NCBI GenBank assembly: GCA_963667535.2
Contig: CAXXDU010000002.1
Span: 2,046,001 to 2,110,000 of the forward strand
Source: UBA5614 sp963667535
Lineage (GTDB): Bacteria > Cloacimonadota > Cloacimonadia > Cloacimonadales > Cloacimonadaceae
Reading direction: 5' to 3'
DNA length: 64,000 nt
Shown here: piece by piece, positions 34,944 through 43,789 of the stretch
How positions within the stretch are numbered: position 1 is the stretch's first letter
Layout: every line of letters starts with the position of its first letter
The notes under the pieces: model-generated
What the model saw: only the letters and a program-made list of their open reading frames with translations
Databases searched by the model: none
Told to the model about the DNA's origin: nothing
Translations under genes and position numbers: made by a program

Positions 34944-34992
34944 GATAATGTATTCAGTACTTTCGATTACTGCTTGAGAAGCAGAATCATCT

Positions 34993-36888
34993 TTATTTCA
35001 TTAAGACTATTTTATTGATTAGGTTACCTTTATCTGTTTTAACTTTTACAAAGTATACACCGGGTATCATTCTGCCTGATGTAGTTAAGGATAAACTGGA
35101 AAAACCTTCTGTATCGGTTAAGCCGTTCAGAGTTTCGACCAGTTGTCCTTTTGTATTATAGATGTCAGCTTTAACTTTGGATTGGGCTTTACCTTTGATC
35201 AGAACAGTAGAATTTGTACGAATCGGATTGGGGAATATCGTAACAGATTCAACGGCAGTATTGACATTATCATCATTGCTTACTGGTCCTATGTGCACAT
35301 TAACTACAGGTGAAGGTAAGGATTGTCCGTTAGGATTATCAAATATTGATGTTACCCAATACTCATAGTCACCATCGCTCAGCCATGTATCTCTAAAAGT
35401 AAGAGTTGCGGGATTCATAATGTTATTGATAATCATACCGTTTCTGAAAATGCGGTATCCCAGGAAATTGCGGCTAAAATGAATGGGTGCTTCCCAGGTA
35501 AGAACTACATCATGGTCGTCTTCAACCTGAGCAGCGAAGTTTTGCGGAGTAGGTAATATATCAATAATTGCTGACGGGTTGCTCATGACAGGTGTTCCTG
35601 CCATACCATGCTGGTCAACAGGAGTTACCTGATAAGCTACAGCATTTCCGATATCAGCAGCTACCAGATGATATGTTGCAGCAGTAGCTCCCTGAATCAA
35701 AACAGGTTCCGGTATTGCTGAAATTCTATACCATTGATACAACGAAGTACCTTCTGTATTAGCATCAGGATCTGTGAATGTATAGTCTGCGGTTAAAATC
35801 ATTGAAACAACAGGAACGCCGCCCACAGTGGCATTCGAAACAGAAGGAGCAGCATTAAAGAATCCCAGTCCTGACATCGGAATATTAATCACAGCATTGT
35901 CCGGGAAATTACTTGTAATAGTAAGATTTCCAGTGGCATTGCCAACGACTGTTGGTACAAAAGCAACGTTATAATCTATGGTTGAATAGGGCTGCAAAGT
36001 GAAGCTCATTCTATCTAAAGGAGCGACTACAAAAGCAGGATTACTTGATTCTATTGTGCCTGTAATTACGGTATTCCAATAATTAGTAAGAGTTACTGTT
36101 TGTGGAGCAGAATTAGATATATACGTATCCGGGTAATTTAAACTGAAGGCTGAAGCCGGATATGCTCCAAAGATTTCAGGGAAAGAGTACTTTACACCCT
36201 GAAGAATTTCTTTTGTTGTGTTGTTTTGCAGGAATAATACTAATTCACAATTATTGATAACCCAGGAAGGGTTCGTTGTGAATGATAGGGGAATCGTAAG
36301 TTCTGTTCCGGCTCCAAAATCAATAGCTGTTCCTGATTGGCTAGGAATCATCGTACGTTGTACAAATTCCAGATGTGTCTGCCCTTGCCAGGCTTGTTGA
36401 ATATGAGATTCTGTAACAACAGCGTGTAAGAGTATATTGGTATTGGCATCGGCTTCAACTTTGTTGAGCAATACACTAATGTTATAGCTGTTATCGACTT
36501 CTCCACCTGTAGCGCTAATCGTGAAGTGAGAAGCTACTGCTAAACGAGCATTGACTGCAGGTAGATAAGAGCCATATAATGATGTTGTGTGATTACCACC
36601 GACATATGGGTTTAAGCCATCGAATCTGGCAGTGGGATAGCCCGTTATACCGTAGTAAGTGTTCCTTGCATTGGAAGCTGCATTAGCATATGGATCACCG
36701 TTATGGTTTTCAATCACTGCCACCTGATGACCGTTTGTAACCAAATCATCTGCTCCCATGGCAGCTCCCGGGCAATACTGACACCAGGTTCCCGTTCCGA
36801 TTTCGACAACAACCTTATTCCTTTGAATGGAATAAACTGTTGCTGTCAAAGCCAAAATTATGAGTAAAGTTAAGAGTGCCTTTTTCAT
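34993..36888 (-). CDS. Secreted Omp28/thioredoxin-fold protein with fibronectin-like and sorting domains
   Basis: A 631-residue exported protein with a signal peptide at 1-20. An Omp28-like thioredoxin fold lies at about 25-235, with the CxxC site CQYC near residues 37-40 and the cis-proline region GITGYPTARFDG. This is followed by an immunoglobulin-like HYDIN-type module (about 245-345), a module with YQWYRIS (about 350-440), a fibronectin-like domain (about 445-535; APIHFSRNFLGYRIFRNG) and a sorting domain (about 550-631; IFPNPIRTNS, then MIPGVYFVKVK, tail NKIVLMK). It may have a redox or disulfide role on the cell surface, inferred from CxxC only. Single-gene unit with its own terminator. 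Confidence 0.82.
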   Translation of the reverse strand: MKKALLTLLIILALTATVYSIQRNKVVVEIGTGTWCQYCPGAAMGADDLVTNGHQVAVIENHNGDPYANAASNARNTYYGITGYPTARFDGLNPYVGGNHTTSLYGSYLPAVNARLAVASHFTISATGGEVDNSYNISVLLNKVEADANTNILLHAVVTESHIQQAWQGQTHLEFVQRTMIPSQSGTAIDFGAGTELTIPLSFTTNPSWVINNCELVLFLQNNTTKEILQGVKYSFPEIFGAYPASAFSLNYPDTYISNSAPQTVTLTNYWNTVITGTIESSNPAFVVAPLDRMSFTLQPYSTIDYNVAFVPTVVGNATGNLTITSNFPDNAVINIPMSGLGFFNAAPSVSNATVGGVPVVSMILTADYTFTDPDANTEGTSLYQWYRISAIPEPVLIQGATAATYHLVAADIGNAVAYQVTPVDQHGMAGTPVMSNPSAIIDILPTPQNFAAQVEDDHDVVLTWEAPIHFSRNFLGYRIFRNGMIINNIMNPATLTFRDTWLSDGDYEYWVTSIFDNPNGQSLPSPVVNVHIGPVSNDDNVNTAVESVTIFPNPIRTNSTVLIKGKAQSKVKADIYNTKGQLVETLNGLTDTEGFSSLSLTTSGRMIPGVYFVKVKTDKGNLINKIVLMK

Positions 36889-37042
36889 ATATCCTCCCTC
36901 TTTAGACTTTATTTTGTCTAAGAATTTCTTTTTGTTTTGAAACTCGATTTCAGTATAAAATCAATATACTGAAAAAACTAAAAATGACTTTGTTTATCTG
37001 CTTGAAAAACCATATGGTTTGTCAATGAAAAAATTATGTTCT

Positions 37043-38842
37043 TTATTGAGATAGAATTTTCTCACTTTCCTCAAGAACAAATTGATTCATATACAGATTG
37101 AAATAATGTCCTTTTTGTTGAATCAATTCTGCATGATTTCCTTGTTCAATTATTTTGCCTTTGTGCATGACTAAGATTCTATCAACCTGTCTGATAGTAG
37201 AGAGCCTGTGAGCAACAATGATACTTGTCCTGTCTTCTAAGACCAGATGGATTGCATCCTGAACCAGGGCTTCTGTTTCAGTGTCAATGGAAGCTGTGGC
37301 TTCATCCAGAATAAGTAAGGAAGGATTGGCAAGCACAACCCGGGCAAAAGAAAGCAGCTGCTTTTGTCCTGTGGATAACAGGTTACCGCCTTCTCCCACC
37401 TGATATTTGTAGGTATCAGGAAGTTCTTGAATAAAGCCGTCAGCATTAACTTTTGTGGCAGCTTCAATTACTTCTTCATCTGTGGCAGAAAGTCTACCAT
37501 AGCGTATATTTTCCATTATTGTTCCCTGGAAAAGATGAGGAACTTGCTGCACGTAACCCAGATTTGAGTGTATCCATTTTAAGGGTACTTCCCTGTAATC
37601 AGTATTATCAATCCTGATTGTTCCTTTCTGAGGTTCATAAAAACGGCAAATCAGATTGACCAGAGTTGTTTTACCCGTTCCGGTTTCTCCGACCAGGGCA
37701 ACACTCTCTCCGGATTTGATATTTAGAGTAAAATCATTAAATACCGGCTTCCCTTCTTTATATGCAAACGAGATATTATCAATATCAATACCTGCATGCA
37801 TCTTTCTTTGCTGCCAATAATCGGTGTACTCTACATTGTCTTTTATGTCAGGTTCGGTATTCAGCAAAGAAAACACCCTTTCTGCAGCAGCCTGTGCGCT
37901 TTGCAGTTCTGCAAATATCCTCGCCACATGGCTGATAGGGTCAAAGAATTGGAATGTATAGCTGATAAATGCTACAAATGTTCCATAACCTATAGCTTTT
38001 GAGAGGACAGAGTTTCCTCCCACCCAGATTACCAGACCTGTACCGATGGCGGAAATAACAAGAACAGTAGGCATGAATAGGGCAGAGGTGACAGCAGCTT
38101 TGACCGAATAACGGTACATATCTGTGTTCAAAGTCTGAAATTCTGCCAGGTTAGCTTCTTCTCTGACCAGTGTTTTTGTAGTTTTTGCTCCATGTATACA
38201 TTCGCTAAAACTATTGGTAATCATGGAATTAAACCGTCTTACTTTACGGTAGTTCTTCAGTATGGTTACGTGGAACTTTGTACTGGCAAAGATGAGCAAT
38301 GGAACGACTGTGATTACCAGCAAAGCCAGTTTCCAGTTAAGAATAAAAATCACTACAGTGATACCAACCATCAAAGCAAGACCCCAGACAGTGTCTACAA
38401 TACCCCAGGCTACTACATCTCCGAGCCTTGATATATCAGATACTACTCTGGATACTATCCAACCTGTAGGCGTTTTGTCATAATAGCTGAAAGACAATTC
38501 CTGCAAGCGCTGATTAATGCTTTTTCGTAAGTTATAATTCATCCCGGTTTCTATCTTTCCTGCCAGGGCTATCAGCAGAAAAACAAAGACTGTATTTAGC
38601 ACTAATACGCATAAATACAAGATACTAAACCCAGTTATACCATTATATTGTTTAGGTACGATAAAATGGTCAATGGCGTATTTGGATAACAAAGGGAATA
38701 TGGAATCCAATCCTGCCACCAAGACCATGACGATGCCAAGTATCCACATTGTGCGGCTGAAGGGTTTGGCTTGTTTCAATACATCTTTCCAAAGCTTCAA
38801 ATCCAGGTTTTTGTGGAATTCCTGTTCAGTAAATCTATCCAT
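37043..38842 (-). CDS. ABC exporter subunit (heterodimer half with canonical Walker B)
   Basis: A 599-residue membrane-ATPase fusion. Six membrane helices lie at about 30-320 and the nucleotide-binding domain at about 345-590. Motifs are Walker A GETGTGKT, Q-loop YVQQVPHLF, signature LLSTGQKQ (one residue off LSGGQ), Walker B LLILDEATASID with the catalytic glutamate, and switch histidine VAHRLS. It pairs with the gene just upstream (26 bases). Its signature is the degenerate one, while its Walker B is intact, as expected for one half of a heterodimeric exporter of the TM287/288, BmrCD or LmrCD type. It exports lipids, drugs or peptides in family members; the substrate here is unknown. Confidence 0.92.
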   Translation of the reverse strand: MDRFTEQEFHKNLDLKLWKDVLKQAKPFSRTMWILGIVMVLVAGLDSIFPLLSKYAIDHFIVPKQYNGITGFSILYLCVLVLNTVFVFLLIALAGKIETGMNYNLRKSINQRLQELSFSYYDKTPTGWIVSRVVSDISRLGDVVAWGIVDTVWGLALMVGITVVIFILNWKLALLVITVVPLLIFASTKFHVTILKNYRKVRRFNSMITNSFSECIHGAKTTKTLVREEANLAEFQTLNTDMYRYSVKAAVTSALFMPTVLVISAIGTGLVIWVGGNSVLSKAIGYGTFVAFISYTFQFFDPISHVARIFAELQSAQAAAERVFSLLNTEPDIKDNVEYTDYWQQRKMHAGIDIDNISFAYKEGKPVFNDFTLNIKSGESVALVGETGTGKTTLVNLICRFYEPQKGTIRIDNTDYREVPLKWIHSNLGYVQQVPHLFQGTIMENIRYGRLSATDEEVIEAATKVNADGFIQELPDTYKYQVGEGGNLLSTGQKQLLSFARVVLANPSLLILDEATASIDTETEALVQDAIHLVLEDRTSIIVAHRLSTIRQVDRILVMHKGKIIEQGNHAELIQQKGHYFNLYMNQFVLEESEKILSQ

Positions 38843-38868
38843 TTAAATATCCTTAAAATTTTGTTATA

Positions 38869-40668
38869 TTAAATTACTTCTTGTTCGAGAGCATTTTGAA
38901 TGCTCCAGATTCTTTTGTAGGGACCTTCTGCATCAAGTAAATCAGTATGTGAACCGATTTGAGCAATGAGTCCATGTTCCAGCACAATCACCCGGTCTGC
39001 AATAGCAACAGAAGTAAGCCTATGCGTGATGATGATAGTAGTGGAAAGTCCTTTACGTTTAATCAGATTTCTTTGAATCTCGTGCTCTGTTTCTGAATCC
39101 ACGGAACTCAGACTATCATCCAGAATTAAAATCGCCGGATTTGATACCATTGCTCTTGCCATGGCAGTTCTTTGTCTTTGACCTCCAGAAAGAGTAATGC
39201 CTTTCTCTCCGATAATGGTATTGTACCCTTTTTCAAATTCCATTACTGTGTCATGAAGAGCAACTTCCTGAGCAATTGATTCAATTCTTTCCATAGGTAA
39301 ATCAGACTGGACTATAGAGATATTCTCAGCCAGAGTTCTGGAATACAGATATGGTTCTTGCATAACAATTCCGATTTGTTTGCGGAGCTGTTGACGATTG
39401 TATCTGTTTAGATCTACTCCATCAATCAGAATTCTTCCATTTGTAGAGTCAAACAATCTGGGAATAAGATGCGCCAGGCTTGTCTTGCCGGAACCGGTTG
39501 CACCCAATATGGCAACAGTTTCTCCCGGATTGATAACCAGGTTTATCTGCTTCAGAATATGCTGATCTTCATTATAACTAAAACTGACATTCTCAAATTC
39601 AATTTTGCCTTTTAGTCTATAGTCTTCCGGTAATTCAATTTTACCCTCCATTTCTTCCTGAGGAGTTGATAAGATTTCTCTTACTCTGCCCAAAGAAACT
39701 AGAGCTCTGCCCATATCAGTCAATACTCTGCCCATTTCTCTTATGGGCCATAGTAAAGAATTACCATAAGTCATAAAGACTACCAAAGTTCCCAGTGTGA
39801 TTTCACCTTTGATAACTAACCCAGCTCCGAATATCAGTATGCCGGCAATTTGCAATAAGCACATTACGTCACTCGTTGCCCAATACCAGGCTAGAATGCG
39901 TATTAACCTGTAACACCTGTTTCTGTAATCATCAGCAGCTTCATTAAAACGTTCTGTTTCATATTCCTGCCTGGAAAAAGAGCGCACTACTCTAACACCA
40001 CTCACAGCTTCTTCCAATACAGTAGTCATGCGTCCTTCTGCTTCATCAGCTTTGAGAAACTCCTGTCTTACCTTTTTAAAAAAGAAGTAAGCGTAGGTAA
40101 ATATAAAAGGAACAATAATGATTGAAACCACTGTCAATTTGGGACTCAGAGAAAGCATGATCGGTATCAGTATGATAATGATAATCAATCCTCTGCCAAC
40201 TTCTACCAGTTGCAATCCCAAAAACCTGCGGATAGTATCCACATCAGATGTGCATCTTTGGATGACATCACCTGTCTGCACTTTATTATGCCAGATAAAA
40301 GGAAGTCTCTGGATATGGTCATAGAGCATACCTTTTAACTTTCTGGCAAAAGATTCAGAAGCCTGAGCTGCTAATCTGCTTTTAAGATATGAAAATATGT
40401 TTGAAAGCAAAGTAAGAATAAACAGGATAATACTGGCAATCCAGATATTCTTTAACACAAGATTTACTCCATCTAGAGCTATTACCCAATCTGCCAACCC
40501 AAAAGGTAATTGTAGAGGTTTGCCTCCCAAAATCGTATCTATAGTTGCTTTGATAACCAGTGGAGATGTAAATTGAAAAATGGCAGCCAGTGCAATAGAT
40601 AATATCGCAAGCATATATTTTGTGCGTAATCCCTTAAACTGCTCCCATATAAAAGAAAAATGAGTCAT
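38869..40668 (-). CDS. ABC exporter subunit (heterodimer half with Asp-substituted Walker B)
   Basis: A 599-residue membrane-ATPase fusion, partner of the gene at 37043. Six membrane helices lie at about 18-320 and the nucleotide-binding domain at about 350-590. Walker A is GATGSGKT, the Q-loop is VMQEPYLYS, and the signature LSGGQRQR is canonical, but Walker B reads AILILDDSLSSVD with aspartate in place of the catalytic glutamate. Switch histidine THRLTS is present. The combination gives one active and one degenerate ATP site per dimer. GGAG precedes the ATG. Upstream, on the same strand, lies a 29-codon ORF with a very strong ribosome binding site (40816-40905). Confidence 0.92.
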   Translation of the reverse strand: MTHFSFIWEQFKGLRTKYMLAILSIALAAIFQFTSPLVIKATIDTILGGKPLQLPFGLADWVIALDGVNLVLKNIWIASIILFILTLLSNIFSYLKSRLAAQASESFARKLKGMLYDHIQRLPFIWHNKVQTGDVIQRCTSDVDTIRRFLGLQLVEVGRGLIIIIILIPIMLSLSPKLTVVSIIIVPFIFTYAYFFFKKVRQEFLKADEAEGRMTTVLEEAVSGVRVVRSFSRQEYETERFNEAADDYRNRCYRLIRILAWYWATSDVMCLLQIAGILIFGAGLVIKGEITLGTLVVFMTYGNSLLWPIREMGRVLTDMGRALVSLGRVREILSTPQEEMEGKIELPEDYRLKGKIEFENVSFSYNEDQHILKQINLVINPGETVAILGATGSGKTSLAHLIPRLFDSTNGRILIDGVDLNRYNRQQLRKQIGIVMQEPYLYSRTLAENISIVQSDLPMERIESIAQEVALHDTVMEFEKGYNTIIGEKGITLSGGQRQRTAMARAMVSNPAILILDDSLSSVDSETEHEIQRNLIKRKGLSTTIIITHRLTSVAIADRVIVLEHGLIAQIGSHTDLLDAEGPYKRIWSIQNALEQEVI

Positions 40669-40815
40669 TTCCGTTACTCCGTGTTGTGTGTGTTAATGAT
40701 TATTTGTGTTTCCGATATTTAGATATAATTATAGAAACGTAATTCTACCGCATTTCGATTTCAACGATGGTGATGATTGTCTGTGGGATACCGAAGTTAT
40801 ATTAAGTTGTAATAC

Positions 40816-40905
40816 TCAATATGAAACAGGTCGGAGGTCCCAAAGCTTATGTACGTTAGCAGACAAGCCAAAGTTGCCGACATTAATATTGCTTTTTATG
40901 CTCAT
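40816..40905 (-). CDS. Candidate small peptide gene upstream of the ABC exporter
   Basis: A 29-codon ORF with an unusually strong ribosome binding site, AAGGAGGTAAC, directly before ATG 40905. The peptide starts MSIKSNINVGNFGLSANV, ends DLRPVSY, and has no cysteine. On the same strand a TTGACA box lies at 40964-40959, 54 bases before the start. It sits 147 bases upstream of the exporter gene and is oriented the same way, divergent from a TPR-kinase. It could be a secreted or modified peptide substrate of the exporter, a leader peptide, or the front end of a decayed gene. The remainder of 40669-41084 has no other supportable gene. Confidence 0.45.
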   Translation of the reverse strand: MSIKSNINVGNFGLSANVHKLWDLRPVSY

Positions 40906-41084
40906 TGTTACCTCCTTATATATTTCATTTGTCTCGAAAATATTGTAGCTGGAATTGATGTCAAGCAGAAAAACAATATTTCTAATGATTTCTTCTTTGT
41001 AAGAATAATACATTGACAAAATAATAGAATATTTCCACTATAAATTATAGAAGAATTTTAATAAATGAGATTGAGGAAACTGCC

Positions 41085-43025
41085 TTGTCAAAAAGACTAA
41101 AAAAACCTGAAAGCATCGAACAGCTTTTAAATGATTGTATAAATATTAATAAGCTGGATAGCAAGCATATTACTGAGTTAATTGCTAATCTGGAAGAAGC
41201 TCTGTCTTCAGGAAGTTTGGTACAGTTTAAAGATAAAATAATTCTTATCAAGCTTGGTCTGGGTGATGCATACACCAGAGTGGGAAATTTTAAACAAGCT
41301 GAGATAAGATACTCCGAAGCACTTGCCTCTGCCATTCAATCAAATAATTTGTCACAAAAGATACATGCGACGAATGGAATTTGCATTCTCAATGCTATTC
41401 ACAGCGAATATATGAAATCCATTGAAGGTTGGCTGGATATCCTCAAAGAAATTGATGACCCCAAACAAAAAGCTGATATGTATAATAACCTTGGCATAGC
41501 CTATTCTATGTCTGACCGGCACAGGGAAGCTCTGGAATGTCAATATAACTGTCTCAAGATTGATGAAGAATTAAATAGGGAAACCCAGATTGCCATTGAT
41601 TATTTTAATCTTGCTTCTTCATATATGAAACTAAAGCAATATGATAAATCACTGGAACTCTATAGTAAATCAGTCTCTACTTTTCAAAAGAACAATGAAC
41701 TGCGTTACCTTGCGTTTGCCTACAGTAACATCAGTATGGTTTATTCTGACAAAAAGGAATATACCAAAGCCCTGGAATTTGCCAATAACTCTCTGGAAAT
41801 AAAGCAAAAGTATGCCAATGAGCTTGAAATTGCTAATACTATAGCCATAATTGGAAGTTTATACAAGAATAGCAACGATAAAAAGAAAGCTTTGGAATAC
41901 TATAACCAGAGTTTAGCGATATTTGAGAAGGGAGATGATTTGCAATCTTTAGCCGGGTTGTATATTAAATATGCGCATTTCTATTTTGATGACAATAATC
42001 AGAGACTTGCCAAGTTTTACAGTCTGAAAGGATATGAACTTGCTCATAAAAATGCTTATCTGCAATTAATTATTGAATCAAGCAAGTTGCTGAGCAGTAT
42101 ATATGCGAGTGATGAAGATTACAAATCAGCTTATAAGTATGAATCCAAATATCTGGATACGTATCTTAAAATCTTTGAGGACAATCCCAAAATACTCATA
42201 GCCAAGTCTGAATCAGAGTATTATAGAATTAAAACTGAGGAACAAGCAGAATTTTACAGACTAAGCAACATCGAACTTACTGAAAAGAACAGAATTATCT
42301 CAGACCAGTCAGACATGCTCAATAATGCCAATAACAAACTTCAAAAGACAAATTCCATGCTTAAAAAGCTGCTGTCTGTAATCGCACATGATATTAGAGG
42401 ACCGGTATCCACATCTGCCCAGGCATTGACGATGATTAAAGCCAAAGAGTTTTCCGTCGAAGAAACAGATAACATTATTGAAGAAACAACTGTCTCGCTT
42501 CAGAATACATATCATATGCTAAATGAACTTTTAACCTGGTCAAACTCCGCACAGCAAGATACATCAGTTATTATGGAAAGGATTGATGTCAGCAAAATCA
42601 TTATGGAAGATATCAATATCTATCAAAGCATGGCAAATCTGAAGTCTATCACCTTAGCATATACACATAAAAGCGAATGCGTGGTAATGGTTAATAAAAA
42701 CTATCTTCATTCTATCCTGAGAAATCTGATTCATAATGCCATCAAATTTACTCATAATCAAGGACATGTAACCATCCAGATAAGATGCACTAAAACCAAA
42801 GCCTATATCAGCATTGTTGATGATGGCATCGGAATGTCCAATGCAGAAGTTAAACACTTGATGTCAGGAAAAGCAAAAGTCAAACAAGGCACTCACTTTG
42901 AAATGGGCAGTGGATTTGGCATAGGTTTGTGCCTGGATTACCTTGCTCAATTGCAGAGCAACCTCATCGTAAAATCGTCCCCTAATAAAGGTTCCAGATT
43001 TACCATAGTTTTAAACCGACCATAG
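41085..43025 (+). CDS. Cytoplasmic TPR-sensor histidine kinase 4
   Basis: A 646-residue kinase of the same design as the triplet at 19.6-25.7 kb but clearly diverged. TPR repeats lie at about 55-345 (NNLGIAYSMSDRHREALECQ, then FNLASSYMKLKQYDKSLEL and YSNISMVYSDKKEYTKALEF), and a coiled coil at about 370-428. The HisKA domain has H435 in LLSVIAHDIRGPVSTS; the ATPase domain has N-box SILRNLIHNAIKFT, G1 DDGIGM and G2 GSGFGIGLCL. No membrane segment. The start appears to be TTG 41085, with GAGG eight bases upstream; the nearby ATG at 41065 is out of frame. A TTGACA lies at 41013-41018. It is divergent from the exporter and small-ORF unit. No response regulator is adjacent. Confidence 0.9.
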   Translation: MSKRLKKPESIEQLLNDCININKLDSKHITELIANLEEALSSGSLVQFKDKIILIKLGLGDAYTRVGNFKQAEIRYSEALASAIQSNNLSQKIHATNGICILNAIHSEYMKSIEGWLDILKEIDDPKQKADMYNNLGIAYSMSDRHREALECQYNCLKIDEELNRETQIAIDYFNLASSYMKLKQYDKSLELYSKSVSTFQKNNELRYLAFAYSNISMVYSDKKEYTKALEFANNSLEIKQKYANELEIANTIAIIGSLYKNSNDKKKALEYYNQSLAIFEKGDDLQSLAGLYIKYAHFYFDDNNQRLAKFYSLKGYELAHKNAYLQLIIESSKLLSSIYASDEDYKSAYKYESKYLDTYLKIFEDNPKILIAKSESEYYRIKTEEQAEFYRLSNIELTEKNRIISDQSDMLNNANNKLQKTNSMLKKLLSVIAHDIRGPVSTSAQALTMIKAKEFSVEETDNIIEETTVSLQNTYHMLNELLTWSNSAQQDTSVIMERIDVSKIIMEDINIYQSMANLKSITLAYTHKSECVVMVNKNYLHSILRNLIHNAIKFTHNQGHVTIQIRCTKTKAYISIVDDGIGMSNAEVKHLMSGKAKVKQGTHFEMGSGFGIGLCLDYLAQLQSNLIVKSSPNKGSRFTIVLNRP

Positions 43026-43162
43026 TCTTGCCTAACCTACTATTACATTTATCAAATAGCGAAAACTATCCTGACATAGCTTGATTGACACTACTTAAAA
43101 TACCCACAACTACATAGAAATCATTTATGGCCAGCGTTCCCTTATTAACCGCAACGCGACGT

Positions 43163-43208
43163 CCACGCGGGTGCCTCCCCGGCTTTTACCCGGGTGTGAC
43201 CCGCGTGG
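43163..43208. repeat. GC-rich stem-loop in the 43.0-43.8 kb spacer
   Basis: Outer stem CCACGCGGG / CCCGCGTGG (9 pairs) and inner stem CCCGG / CCGGG around a short loop, with an internal loop between them. It is far more GC-rich than its surroundings. Overlapping ORFs here are not credible genes. Confidence 0.6.
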
Positions 43209-43341
43209 TTTCTGTGTGCATAATGTGTGTATTCTGCTTTGCTAAAATGAGGGGATCTCTCTCATTTAAGCGTTTGCTTCTGAATAATGTCTTATTTATT
43301 CCCTATATCTTGCTTATTAGATCCATTGGATATAAAGCAAT

Positions 43342-43388
43342 GATACACGGCTCATATACGGGTCGCACCCGTATATGAGCCGTCCATC
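43342..43388. repeat. Long stem-loop repeat family B, copy 2
   Basis: A 16-base perfect stem (43347-43362 with 43368-43383), plus three outer pairs beyond a two-base internal mismatch. The loop region GTCGCAC matches the size and character of copy 1. The stem differs from copy 1 on both arms in a pair-preserving way. Confidence 0.75.
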
Positions 43389-43526
43389 TCCTGTGCATCA
43401 CTGCTGGATTGCATAAGGGAAACATAGGAAGGATTAACGGGATTTTCTTTAGAATACTTTGTAATCCTGCACATTCCCCCTTTTGTATCCCTTTTATACA
43501 TTTATTGATATTAAGGAGATTGAAGG

Positions 43527-43577
43527 GAGATGCTAGGGTCATCTAAGGCTCCGACCCTTAGATGACCCTAGCATCTC
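43527..43577. repeat. Long stem-loop repeat family B, copy 3
   Basis: A perfect 22-base stem (43527-43548 with 43556-43577) and a 7-base loop CTCCGAC. It shares the outer GAGATGCTAGG stem with copy 1. The rest of the spacer 43026-43789 has no supportable gene; a TTGACA at 43720 may serve the next gene. Confidence 0.8.
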
Positions 43578-43789
43578 TCTTTCTAATTCAACGGATCGTT
43601 TAAAGTATAAGTGAGGGATAAGCAGGACAAAGAACAGATAAAAAAAACAACTTATCAGATAGGAATAAACATCTAAATCGATGATGCATCTATCTATTGT
43701 AGCTCAATCAAGGTATTTGTTGACATATAATGTACGTAAATAAATATTAATATTATCTTGTAGGTGAGCCTTTAGTCAAGGAGTATGCT

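Noticed and set aside
43127..43378. Open frame of 83 codons in the 43 kb spacer
   Set aside because: It runs through two hairpin repeats, has no ribosome binding site and has unusual codon use.
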